Positions 52,238-61,617 of a stretch of DNA of 64,000 nucleotides are shown one piece after another (positions within the stretch are counted from its first letter, which is position 1; each line of letters starts with the position of its first letter). This DNA is from CBDEGU01 sp965238045 (GTDB lineage Bacteria; Acidobacteriota; Terriglobia; Bryobacterales; UBA6623). Location of the stretch: positions 372,001 to 436,000 of the forward strand of contig CBDEGU010000012.1 of assembly GCA_965238045.1 (NCBI GenBank). The letters are read 5' to 3'. The notes beneath the pieces were generated by a model, which saw nothing but the letters and a program-made list of their open reading frames with translations, ran no database searches and was not told the origin of the DNA. Made by a program: the position numbers and the translations under genes.

Positions 52238-53844
52238 AGAGTTGTCCAATACAAGATGATCCTGAAAGGGGGGAGTATTTCCAACACAAGATGATCCTGA
52301 AAGCGACCAAGGAGGGAGGAGGGACACTGCGGGTGAATGCACATCATCATGCAGAAAGTCGAATGTCTCACGCTAGAGCAGATGCGGGAGTTCCTAGCGG
52401 CCAGCGAAGAGCTGGTTTTCACTCTGTCGGGCCGCGGCGAGATCTACAATCTGGTCGAGCGCACCCTTGGCAGGCAGCAGTATCTCGGGTTGCCCAAGAA
52501 AGACAAAGGGGTCGTGCGCCACTATTTAAGCAGGCTGAGCGGACGCAGTCTGCCGCAGATCACTCGCCTGATTGGGCAGTATCGCCAGCAGGGCGCGGTG
52601 CGGCTGAGACAGCCGCGGCGGCGGCGTTTTCCGGCCCGCTACACGCCCGGCGACATCGCCTTGCTGGCAGCAGCCGACGCGGCGCACGAAGGGCTCTCGG
52701 GCCCGGCGGTGCGGCGCATTCTGTGGCGGGAATACAACGTCTATCACAAGGAGGCCTATCAGCGGCTGGCGGAGATTTCTTCCTCCCACATCTACAACTT
52801 GCGGCGCGGGGCGGCCTATCGCCAGCACCACGTCCATCACACCAGCACCCGCGCCCGCGCCGTGGGCATTGGCGAGCGCCGCAAGCCCGACCATCGCGGC
52901 CGGCCGGGCTACTTGCGGGTCGATACCGTGCATCAGGGCGACACCTCCACCCGCCGGGGGCTCCACCATATCAACGCCGTCGACGCGGTGACGCAGTGGC
53001 AGACGGTGGGCTGCTGCCAGACGATCTCGGAATCGCATTTGATCCCGGTTTTAGAGGCCATGCTGCATCAGTACCCTTTCCGCATCGAGGGGTTTCATTC
53101 CGACAACGGCTCGGAGTTTCTCAATTACCGGGTCGAGAAATTGTTGAACAAACTGCTGGTGGGGGAGTTCACCAAGTCGCGGGCGCATCGCACAACCGAC
53201 AACGCGTTGGTCGAGGGCAAGAATGGGGCGGTGGTGCGCAAACACATCGGACACGAACCGATCGGAGCCGAGCATGCCGAAGAGTTTCAGCGTTTCTACA
53301 TGGCCGAGTTCAATCCCTACTTGAACTACCATCGCCCTTGCGGATTCGCCACCGTGGAGGTGGACGGGAAGGGCAAGCGGCGGCGCCGCTACCGGCTCGG
53401 AGACTACCGCACGCCCTACGAGAAGCTGCTTTCGCTCGATCAATGGGAAAGCTACTTGAAGCCCGGCGTCACGGCTGCTTTTCTGGAGCAGCAAGCCGGC
53501 CGGATGAGCGACACCGAGTGTGCGCTGCGGATGCAGCGGCGCAAGAGAGAACTGCTGGCCGCGAGCCGCTCGCGGTGGTAGGAGGGCACCGCGCAGCCGG
53601 GACCTTCGCTCGCCCTCCGGGCTCCCTGCGGCCCGGCTGCGCGCGGAGGGAAACGGCGGCACGGGGTGAGAGCAAACCCATGGACAGAAACGTGGCCGCG
53701 GACCTGGAGCACGCTCCAGATGAGCGTCCCCCTGCGCCCTCACAGCCCCCTCGCCCCTGCCCCCTAGAAAGGAGATCGCTACCCACCCCTGCACCCTTAC
53801 CCACCCAGACCCGTTTCAGGATCATTCTTGGATTGGAAAATGCT
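52238..53844 (+). mobile_element. Insertion sequence with rve-type transposase, copy B (1607 bp)
   Basis: Same unit as 27104-28710, here on the + strand. It is flanked by ACCCT at 52233-52237 and 53845-53849 (a T on each side would also allow TACCCT), so the target duplication is 5 or 6 bp. The left end has the terminal repeat (TTGTCCAATACAAGATGATC) and, about 35 bases inside, a second near-copy (TTTCCAACACAAGATGATCC); the right end has one. After the transposase gene comes about 260 bases without a gene, GC-rich then C-rich. The two copies are in inverted orientation 23.5 kb apart. Confidence 0.93.
52337..53581 (+). CDS. rve/DDE transposase of the 1607-bp IS (copy B)
   Basis: Identical 414-residue product to the gene at 27367-28611, with the DDE triad in YLRVDTVHQGD, IEGFHSDNGSEFLNY and TDNALVEGKNGAVV. 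The ATG (MHIIMQKVECLTLEQMREFL) lies about 100 bases inside the element. Being intact, identical and flanked by a target duplication here, it is probably the younger insertion. Confidence 0.9.
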   Translation: MHIIMQKVECLTLEQMREFLAASEELVFTLSGRGEIYNLVERTLGRQQYLGLPKKDKGVVRHYLSRLSGRSLPQITRLIGQYRQQGAVRLRQPRRRRFPARYTPGDIALLAAADAAHEGLSGPAVRRILWREYNVYHKEAYQRLAEISSSHIYNLRRGAAYRQHHVHHTSTRARAVGIGERRKPDHRGRPGYLRVDTVHQGDTSTRRGLHHINAVDAVTQWQTVGCCQTISESHLIPVLEAMLHQYPFRIEGFHSDNGSEFLNYRVEKLLNKLLVGEFTKSRAHRTTDNALVEGKNGAVVRKHIGHEPIGAEHAEEFQRFYMAEFNPYLNYHRPCGFATVEVDGKGKRRRRYRLGDYRTPYEKLLSLDQWESYLKPGVTAAFLEQQAGRMSDTECALRMQRRKRELLAASRSRW

Positions 53845-53972
53845 ACCCTTAACTCACTATCGTATGAGTCTTGGTTCGAGCCTGCGTGTCCAGCCGGGTG
53901 CTACAATCGGCGCGGCGGCGAAAAGATACCGCTATCAGGCAACCAGCCGCCACCACCGGCCCGGAGACGAAG

Positions 53973-55316
53973 ATGGATCGAAAGACAGCCAGCGAACTCA
54001 CCCGAACCGAGGCCCTCTACCGCGAAGCGAAACGGTTCATCCCCGGCGGCACGCAACTGCTGAGCAAGCGGCCCGAGCAGTTTGCGCCAAACCAGTGGCC
54101 GGCCTATTACCGCGAGGCCAGCGGTTGCCAGATCGTTGATCTCGACGGGCGCGAGTATATCGACATGTCGATCATGGGGGTCGGTTCGTGCTTGCTTGGA
54201 TACAACGATCCCGACGTGACCCAGGCCGTGATTCGCCGCGTCCAGGCGGGGTCGATGTGCACGCTGAACAATCCGGAGGAGGTGGAGCTGGCGCGACTGC
54301 TGACAGGGATTCACCCCTGGGCTGAAAACGTGCGCTACGCCCGGGCCGGGGGCGAGTCGATGTCGATCGCCGTGCGGATCGCCCGCGCTCACACGAAGCG
54401 TAGCCTGGTGGCTATTTGCGGCTATCACGGCTGGCACGACTGGTATCTCGCCGCCAACCTTACCCCCGATGGCACCGCCGATCATCTGAGCGGTCACCTG
54501 CTCCCGGGTCTTTCACCCGACGGAGTTCCCAAATCTCTTGCCGGATCGATTCTGCCCTTTGAGTACAATCGTCTGGATCAGATTGAAACCATCGCATCGG
54601 CCAACGGCGGCGACCTGGCCGCCGTAGTGATGGAGCCGACGCGTTCGACCGATCCCGACTCCGGCTTCCTCGAAGGCGTCAAGCAAGTCTGCCGCGAAGC
54701 GGGCGCCGTGCTGGTCTTCGACGAGATTACCGTCGGCTGGAGGCTCACGCTCGGCGCCTCGCACCTGCGTTACGGAGTCGAACCCGACATCGCCGTCTTC
54801 GCCAAGGCCCTCAGCAATGGGCACGCCATGGGAGCGGTGATCGGCCGGGCGGAGGTGATGCAGGCCGCGCAGGAGACGTTCATATCGAGCACCTATTGGA
54901 CCGAGGGCGTCGGACCGGCCGCGGCCGTGGCCACGATCGAGAAGATGCGCCGCGTCGATGTCCCGGCGCATGTCGCCGCGATGGGAGAGCGGTGGAGCAG
55001 CGGGCTGGCGCGCATCGCCGAGCGGCACGGTGTTTCCGTCAAGTTCAGCGGCCACGCCGCGATACGCAAGCTCTCGTTCGCGAACGAACAAGCGCCGGCG
55101 CTAGAAACTCTCCTTACGGTAAGAATGCTCGAACGCGGCATCCTCGCGAGTTCGGGTTTCTACGCCACGCTGGCTCATCAAGACGAACACGTCGATCGCT
55201 ACCTTGCCGCGGCCGATGAAATTTTCGCCGAGTTGCGCGAAGCCATCGACGCTGGCGACGCGGCCAGCCGCATCGGCGGCCCAGTGCATCACAGCGGCTT
55301 TCAGCGTCTGGCTTGA
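53973..55316 (+). CDS. Class III aminotransferase, glutamate-1-semialdehyde-aminomutase-like
   Basis: The ATG at 53973 starts MDRKTASELTRTEALYREAKRF, then FIPGGTQLLSKRPEQF and YIDMSIMGVGSCLLGYNDPDV, typical of the GSA-aminomutase-like branch. PLP contacts: GGESMSIAVRIARA, CGYHGWHDW, VFDEITVGWRL and Lys in VFAKALSNGHAMGAVIG. Length 447. True HemL enzymes have GTEA at the first site, whereas this one reads GGES, so it is probably a different aminomutase or transaminase (for example for an amino sugar), not HemL. It follows IS copy B and converges with the ACP-like gene. Confidence 0.85.
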   Translation: MDRKTASELTRTEALYREAKRFIPGGTQLLSKRPEQFAPNQWPAYYREASGCQIVDLDGREYIDMSIMGVGSCLLGYNDPDVTQAVIRRVQAGSMCTLNNPEEVELARLLTGIHPWAENVRYARAGGESMSIAVRIARAHTKRSLVAICGYHGWHDWYLAANLTPDGTADHLSGHLLPGLSPDGVPKSLAGSILPFEYNRLDQIETIASANGGDLAAVVMEPTRSTDPDSGFLEGVKQVCREAGAVLVFDEITVGWRLTLGASHLRYGVEPDIAVFAKALSNGHAMGAVIGRAEVMQAAQETFISSTYWTEGVGPAAAVATIEKMRRVDVPAHVAAMGERWSSGLARIAERHGVSVKFSGHAAIRKLSFANEQAPALETLLTVRMLERGILASSGFYATLAHQDEHVDRYLAAADEIFAELREAIDAGDAASRIGGPVHHSGFQRLA

Positions 55317-55335
55317 CCTGTGAAACGGTCCCGCT

Positions 55336-56037
55336 TCAGTCCATCCGCAGATCCGCTACGAAACTGGTTTCCGGCTTGATTTCGCCGCGCGGCACAGAGG
55401 TCTGTTGTTCAATCACCCGCCGCAGCGATTCCCAAACCTCATCACGGTTCCATCGCCGCGCGCGACCGGCAAGCCGGCCGTGGTTGAGCGCAACCATCAT
55501 TTTGACTAGCTCGCCCACCGTGGCGCACTCGGCGGGTATAGCGTTGGCCAAAGGCTTGGCCGCCTTGAATAGCAGAACCAAGAGAATCAACCCGGCAATG
55601 AAGGAAGCGGCCACCCACGGCACGCTGATCTCCACCGCGCCGATGGCGAAGGGAAGCGATGAGAGAGCCAGCCCGGCGACGAAAATCAGACCCTGCACCC
55701 AGACCGGCTGGCGAAGATCGGGCAGCCGCAAGTCGAGCTTGCTTGCAACGCGCCGCCATCTCCGCCGGCGGTCCTCGGGGGGCAGCAGAGAGTCAAGCTC
55801 AGCGGCTGGGACGATCCGCGCCCGGCCCGCGCCGGTTTCGGCGATGAGCGCCCGCCGCAGATGGTAGAAGACGCCGCTGGTGAGGCAGTCGCCGCTCTGC
55901 TCGTCTTGCGGCAGCTTGCTGAGCACGAGTCGGTGGAGATCGCCCGCCGTTACGACGGCGCCGACATCTTCATCGGCGAGGCGAATTTGAAAAGCGTCCT
56001 CGACCGTCATGATTAGTTCAACTGTGTCGAGTCCCAT
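55336..56037 (-). CDS. Membrane protein with the two halves of an ACP-like fold at its two ends
   Basis: The N-terminus (MGLDTVELIMTVEDAFQIRL ADEDV...TAGDLHRLV) matches helices II-III of acyl carrier proteins (LDTVELVMAIEEEFGI pattern). The C-terminus (VWESLRRVIEQQTSVPRGEI...SFVADLRMD) matches helix I up to the DLGAD that normally precedes DSL. Joined end to start they would make one complete ACP. Between them are a charged helical segment of about 100 residues and two membrane segments (VQGLIFVAGLALSSLPFAIG and WVAASFIAGLILLVLLF). The Ser that carries phosphopantetheine is absent (Gly at that place). Total 233 residues. It is likely a membrane-bound structural or partner-binding relative of ACP; its role is unknown. 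Confidence 0.7.
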   Translation of the reverse strand: MGLDTVELIMTVEDAFQIRLADEDVGAVVTAGDLHRLVLSKLPQDEQSGDCLTSGVFYHLRRALIAETGAGRARIVPAAELDSLLPPEDRRRRWRRVASKLDLRLPDLRQPVWVQGLIFVAGLALSSLPFAIGAVEISVPWVAASFIAGLILLVLLFKAAKPLANAIPAECATVGELVKMMVALNHGRLAGRARRWNRDEVWESLRRVIEQQTSVPRGEIKPETSFVADLRMD

Positions 56038-56095
56038 CGCGCTTGCATTCCATTGCGGTCGAATGCCATCGTGACCGATTGCGGTAAATCAGCGC

Positions 56096-57762
56096 TCAGA
56101 ACGAGGCCGACACTTCCTCGCTCTCGCGGAATCCGATGCGGATCGCCTTGGCGCGGAGCGTGGCCCCGCGAGTGAGGCGAACTTCGCCGCTGTAAAGCAG
56201 CCAGTGCGGATTCTTCCCCGCATCGGCCGTGTAGGCGATCGAGGCGCCTTCGGTCGCGCACGTCAGTTTCACATCGAGCGGCGCATGGCGGCCCTCGCCG
56301 GCTGGCTCGATCACCGGTGCGGCGGTGGTCTCGTACTTGCCGCCGGGGCGCATCCGCTCCATGAGTTCGGGTTCGGAGATCAGTCCCAGATCATTGGTGT
56401 CTTTGCGCCAGCGCTCATGCTCGGCGCGCAGCCGCTTGAGCGTTTCTTGGTGCCCGGGCGCGCCAGCCAGATTATTGATTTCGTGAGGATCAATATCGGT
56501 ATCGTAAAGCTCCCCGACGGGCTTCGTTTCAGCGAAGAAAGTTTTTTGCGGACCTTCGAGCTTGCCTTCGGCGTGGAGCCGCCGCCATTCTTGCATCGTC
56601 GGCATCAGGTCCATGTAGTTGATGTGCTGCGCCTGAGTAACTTCCGGCATATAGTTGCGGATGTATTTGTAGCGTTTGTCGCGCACGGCGCGAATCAGGT
56701 CGTAGGCCTCATCCATGCGGTCGCGGGCGGCGTGGATGTACTCGCGCGGCGGCGCTTTCTGCTCGCCAAGAAACGGCCGCCCCTGCATATGCCCGGGGAC
56801 GGGCACTCCGGCGAGCGAGAGCACCGTCGGGCCGAAGTCGATAAAGCTGGCCAGCTCGCCCACCCGGCTGCCCGCTTCGATCTGGCCCGGCCACCGAATG
56901 ATGAGCGGCACGTGGATGCCCGAGTCGTAGATCCAGCGTTTGCCACGCGGCAGACCGCGTCCGTTGTCGCCCAGAAAAAGACGATCGTGTTCTCGGCCAG
57001 ACCGTCGTCTTCGAGCTGCTGGAGGATATCGGCGAACTGCATGTCCATCGCCGTGATGTTGTCGTAGTAGTTCGCCCAGTCGCGGCGCACCAGCGGCGTA
57101 TCAGGATAGTAGGGTGGCAACTTGGCCTTGGCCGGATCGCGCAGCAACTCGGCTGGCACGCGGCCGGCGCCCTTGCGCCGCCGGGCCTTCTCGTCGCGGA
57201 TCGAGCTTTCGTGAGTCACCGTCAAGTGGATCACCGAAAAGAATGGCTGATCCTTCCCGCGATGGCGCCAGTGCGCCTTCGAACTCGACTCATCCCACGC
57301 CGTGACGGGAGCCTCGAACTGATAATCGGTTTTTGAATTATTCGTGCAGTAGTAACCGGCGGCGCGCAAGTATTCCGGGAAGCACCGCACCTCGGCGGGC
57401 GGCACCGCGCGCGTGCGCATATTCATCGTGCCGATCGTGGTTGGGTACATCCCGGTGATAATCGCCGAACGGCTTGGCGCGCAGACGCCCGAGATCGAAA
57501 AACAGCGTTCATACAGCGCGCCTTCCGCCGCGAAGCGGTCGATGTTCGGGGTGTGCGCGTAGCTGTCGCCGTAGCAGCCCAGGTCGGGGCTGATATCCTC
57601 GGCGCTGATCCACAGGATGTTCGGCCGGTTGATTGCACTGGCGCGGCGCGGCAATCCCGGCAGCAGTCCGCTGCTCGCCGCCATCGCCGTCGCGCGCAGA
57701 AAACTCCGCCGCGAAGGCGCGGCCGCTTCTTGATTTCGCACTCGATCGTTCTCCCTGTGCAT
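56096..57762 (-). pseudogene. Tat-exported sulfatase with a single-base frameshift
   Basis: The start (57762) gives a Tat signal (SRRSFLRATAMAASSGLL) and RPNILWISAEDISPDLGCYGD. The formylglycine motif C-x-P-S-R is present as VCAPSRSAI, so the enzyme would be a type I sulfatase. The frame then breaks near 56970: VFFW should be followed by GDNGRGLPRGKRWIYDSG, which is found in the other frame, so one G is missing from a GGG(G) run. The rest (LIIRWPGQIEAGSRVGELASF) continues to 56096 and ends in a chitobiase-C-like beta domain (APLDVKLTCATEGASIAYT). It is either a recent pseudogene or a base-calling error in the run. Confidence 0.85.
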
Positions 57763-57955
57763 CAGGTGTCATTCTCCGGGAACTGCGCCAGAACCGCAAC
57801 CCTCATGACCCCGCACGTGACCCAGCCGCGTCCGAGTGCCCCGCCCGCGGAGTCGCCCGCCCGAGCATCAAGGGTCCAAACATCCCGCGCGAATGATCAC
57901 AGATGTGTTCTAGTTGTTAGTGGGGAGGTGTAAATGAGGAGCACTGTCGACCAAA

Positions 57956-59638
57956 ATGACCACTACATTCCCCGCCCCCTGCAACGATCCCCATCCTAAA
58001 GGCACATCGGCGCGCGTGCTGCTTTCGTCGGTCTTCGGCCCCTACGCCCAAGATGATGAGTATGGCAGCCGCCGCATCAACCCGATGGAGCTGTATCACA
58101 ATCAGGTGACCCGTGAGCAGGGCGCGTTCTCGCTGAGAATGTTCCATCGCTCTTGGGGCATCATGATGATCCAAGAAAATATCTCCGCTCCCTGCACCGT
58201 CCTGGACTTTCCCAGCCGCTAGGATTTCGAACGGGAGCTGCGCGAAAACGCCGACGATGTGGTCGGCATCACATCCATCATTGTGAACGTCGGCAAGGTG
58301 CGCGAGATGTGCCGCATGGTGCGCGAGCTTTCGCCGAAGTCGGTGATTGTCGTCGGCGGACATGTGGCCGCCGTCGCCGACATTGAAGAGCGCGTCGACG
58401 CCGACCACATTGTCAAAGGCGACGGCGTGAGTTGGATGCGCACCTTCCTCGGCGAAGACCCGGCCGCGCCCATCCGGCATCCCGAAATCCTCTCGGGCTT
58501 CGGACATCGGGCGATGGGACTGAGCGTGCCGCGCAATTCGGGTTCCACCGCGGCCACGATCATTCCCTCGGTGGGGTGCCCGCTGGGCTGCAACTTCTGC
58601 ACGACCTCGTCGTTCTTCGGCGGCAAGGGCAATTTTCTGAATTTCTATGACACCGGCGACGAGCTCTTCGAGGTCATGAGTTCGATCGAACGAAAGCTCC
58701 ACGTGAAGTCGTTCTTCATGATGGACGAGAACTTCCTGCTGCACCGCAAACGGGCGCTGCAACTGCTCAAGCGAATGAGAGAGGAAGCCAAGAGTTGGGA
58801 ACTCTACGTATTCTCCTCGGCCAACGCCGTTCGCAAATATACGATGGAAGAGATCGTCGGCCTGGGCGTGTCGTGGGTCTGGATGGGCCTCGAGTCGGCC
58901 AAGTCGAGGTACGCCAAGCTGAAGGGCGTTGACACGCTCGCGATGGTGCAAGAGCTGCGGCGGCACGGGGTGCGGCTGCTCGGCTCATCGATCGTGGGCC
59001 TGGAGCATCACACGCCGGAAAATATTGAGCAAGAGATCGAATACGCGGTATCGCACGACAGCGATTTTCATCAGTTCATGCTCCATACGCCGGTTCCGGG
59101 TACGCCGCTCTACAGCGACATGGAGGCCGAGACGCGTCTGCTCGACACCGACCTGGCCGACATCCACGGACAGTTCAAATTCAATTTCAAGCACGCCGCC
59201 ATTTCGCGCGATCAGTCCAAGACGTTTCTCGACTCGGCGTTCCGGCGCGATTTCGAACGCAACGGCCCGAGCCTCTATCGCATTTGCCGCACCATGCTCG
59301 AAGGCTGGAAGCGCTATCACGATCACCCGGAAAAGCGCATACGCGAACGCTTCGAGCGCGAGGCCTCGACCCTGCGAACCTCCTACAGCGGCATGCTCTG
59401 GGCCATGGAGCACCAGCTTCGCAAGAAGAACCAGGAGGCCAGCAAAAAGATTCGCGCCCTGCGCATGGAGATGTCGAAAGAACTGGGCGTTCTCTCGCGT
59501 ATCACCGGCGACCTGCTGGGGCCGCTGGTGTTGTGGACAACGCGGCGCGAGGAGCGGCGGCTGGCCAGCGGCTGGACCTATGAGCCGGAGGTGATCATCG
59601 ACCGGCAGCGCTGGACGGCCGAACCGGTTTCGCCTTAG
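57956..59638 (+). pseudogene. B12-binding radical SAM protein with in-frame amber stop
   Basis: The N-terminal part has a B12-binding-like Rossmann region (VVGITSIIVNVGKVREM ... VIVVGGHVAA), then the radical SAM cluster CPLGCNFCTTSSFFGG (C-x3-C-x2-C), GDELFEVMSSIERKL and FMMDENFLLHRKRAL. The first ~88 codons (57956-58219) and the rest are in the same frame but separated by one TAG at 58220-58222 (DFPSR-stop-DFEREL). The full length would be 560 residues. The C-terminal 150 residues are helical and charged. In this family the usual residue at the stop cannot be told from one sequence. It is probably a recent nonsense pseudogene, like the Gfo/Idh gene at 34828. Confidence 0.82.
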
Positions 59639-59782
59639 CCGGTCACCGAAGCGTGCTCAGGCGAAAATGGGGAGCGCCGTCCGATTTCGCAAGTGGAGCT
59701 GGCCTATTTTCGGCCCGAGTGCCGGGCGAAATCCGGCGGCTTGACCGCTTACTAATGTGCGCGGCTCGGTTTGGCGGTGGAC

Positions 59783-60232
59783 CTATCCCTGGCCCCAGAG
59801 CCTGAGCAGCGTCGTCTTGAGTTGCTTCGCGGCCTGGGAACTGGACATCGCGGCGAAGATCGTATTATCGCCGGCCACCGTGCCTGTGATTCCCAGTTCG
59901 CCCTCGGCATCGAGAGCTTCGGCTACGGCGGCGGCGCCGGCGGATTGCGTCTTGAGGACGACGAGGTTTTGAGCCACTTCGACGTCCCGCAGAAATTCAC
60001 GCAGCACGCGTTCCAGATTGTCCTTGCTCGCTTCGGCCGGCAGAGCCGCCGCGGCTCCGCGATAGCCCTCGGGGGTCTTAAGAACGCCGAGTTCGCGAAG
60101 GTCGCGCGAAAGCGTGACCTGGGTTGCCTTTACCCCTTGAGCCGCGAGCACGGCGGCAAGCTCCTCTTGCGTGAAGATCGATCGCGTCTGGATGATCTTC
60201 GCAATTTGGGCTTGGCGGTAGGCTTTGTTCAT
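59783..60232 (-). CDS. argR: Arginine repressor ArgR
   Basis: The 149-residue regulator has the N-terminal winged helix (QAQIAKIIQTRSIFTQEELAAVLAAQGVKATQVTLSRDLRELG) and the C-terminal hexamer/arginine-binding domain (VVLKTQSAGAAAVAEALD then GITGTVAGDNTIFA), where GTVAGDDT-type residues bind arginine. Its ATG overlaps the argH stop by four bases, so it is the last gene of argF-argG-argH-argR and probably controls its own operon through the palindrome at 63881-63902. Confidence 0.95.
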   Translation of the reverse strand: MNKAYRQAQIAKIIQTRSIFTQEELAAVLAAQGVKATQVTLSRDLRELGVLKTPEGYRGAAAALPAEASKDNLERVLREFLRDVEVAQNLVVLKTQSAGAAAVAEALDAEGELGITGTVAGDNTIFAAMSSSQAAKQLKTTLLRLWGQG

Positions 60233-61617
60233 GAGCGGCTTCGCATCTGGGCAAGACGTTCTTCAGCGGCCGCGAGCGCCTGACGAACCGCCTCGGGGGC
60301 CGTGCCACCCGGAAGCACGTGGTGCGATAACGCAGGCCGGGCGGCGAGCAGCCCAGCCGCCTCGGCGCCGAACTCGGGAGCGATCTTGCGCAAGTCCTCC
60401 GCCGTCCAGTCTTGAGGTTTCTTGCCCTCTTGCACACTGCGCAGCACTAGCGCGCCGACTATCTGATGCGCCCGATGAAAGGGAACACCGTTCCGCGCCA
60501 GGACCTCGGCGAGCGCAGTTGCCGACACCCAGCCCTCGTCCGCGGCTGCCTCCATTTTCTCGGCATGCACCGCCGCCGTGTCCACGACCAGCCGCATGAC
60601 CTCTAGCGACCCGCCAAGCTGCTCGGCGGCGTCGAAAACCGGCTCTTTGTCTTCTTGCATGTCGCGATTGTAGGCCAGCGGCAGGGCTTTGAGCGTCATC
60701 ATCAGCGACATGAGGCTGCCGGTGACGCGGCCCGTCTTGCCGCGCACCAGTTCACAGGCGTCGGGGTTCTTCTTCTGCGGCATGAGGCTCGAACCGCTAG
60801 TGACTTCCTCACTCATTTCGAGAAAACCGAACTCCTCGCTCGAATAGATAATCCAATCTTCACTGAGCCGGCTCAGGTGCAGCATCGTAACCGAGGCGGC
60901 GTAGAGAAAATCGAGCGCGAAGTCGCGGTCCGAAACCGCGTCAAGACTGTTCGCCGAGATGCTGGCAAAGCCTAGTTCCTCCGCCATGGCCCGGCGATCG
61001 AAATCGAAACCGCTGCCCGCCAGCGCGCCGCTGCCCAGCGGCAGAGAGTCGGTTCGCTCGTAGGCCTGCTCGAAGCGCTCCCAGTCACGGCGGAGCATTT
61101 CGAAATAAGCCAGCAGATAGTGCGCCCAGAGAACGGGCTGCGCCCGCCGCAAGTGCGTGTATCCGGGCAGCAAGGCAGCAGGCTCGCGCCGGGCGAATGC
61201 CAGCAGTGCCGCCATCAGGCTGGCGAGACGGTCCTGCGTATGGTGAATCTCTTCCTTCACCCAGATACGGAAATCGGTCGAGACCTGCTCGTTGCGGCTG
61301 CGGCCGGTGTGAATCTTGGCCGCCACCTCGCCGGCTTCTTCCTCCAGCTTCCGAATCACGAAGGTGTGGATGTCTTCGTCGGTCGCGCCATCGAAAAAGT
61401 CAGGCCGCCGAGAGTCGGCGAGCATCTTGTCGCATGCCGTGTGAATGCGGTCCCGCTCCCCGGTGGTGAGAATGTTCACCCTGTACAGCGCCGAGGCGAA
61501 GGCCTTCGAGCCCGCAATGTCGGCCTCGACCAGCCGCCGGTCAAAGCCCAGGGATCCGGAAAACTGCTCGAACAACTCCGACGGCCCTTTCTCGAATCGT
61601 CCTCCCCAAAGTTTCAT
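60229..61617 (-). CDS. argH: Argininosuccinate lyase ArgH
   Basis: ArgH splits argininosuccinate to arginine and fumarate. The 462-residue sequence starts MKLWGGRFEKGPSELFEQFS and includes HTGRSRNEQVSTDFR, LPGYTHLRRAQPV and the signature GSSLMPQKKNPDACELVRGK with the flexible Ser loop. Length and order are normal. It overlaps argG upstream by four bases (ATGA) and argR downstream by four, so translation is coupled along the operon. Confidence 0.97.
   Translation of the reverse strand: MKLWGGRFEKGPSELFEQFSGSLGFDRRLVEADIAGSKAFASALYRVNILTTGERDRIHTACDKMLADSRRPDFFDGATDEDIHTFVIRKLEEEAGEVAAKIHTGRSRNEQVSTDFRIWVKEEIHHTQDRLASLMAALLAFARREPAALLPGYTHLRRAQPVLWAHYLLAYFEMLRRDWERFEQAYERTDSLPLGSGALAGSGFDFDRRAMAEELGFASISANSLDAVSDRDFALDFLYAASVTMLHLSRLSEDWIIYSSEEFGFLEMSEEVTSGSSLMPQKKNPDACELVRGKTGRVTGSLMSLMMTLKALPLAYNRDMQEDKEPVFDAAEQLGGSLEVMRLVVDTAAVHAEKMEAAADEGWVSATALAEVLARNGVPFHRAHQIVGALVLRSVQEGKKPQDWTAEDLRKIAPEFGAEAAGLLAARPALSHHVLPGGTAPEAVRQALAAAEERLAQMRSRS

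Noticed and set aside
34828..59638. Pyrrolysine as the explanation of the two in-frame TAG codons
   Set aside because: No pylT, pylS or methylamine methyltransferase context in the window, and several other genes here end at TAG. Ordinary nonsense mutation is simpler.
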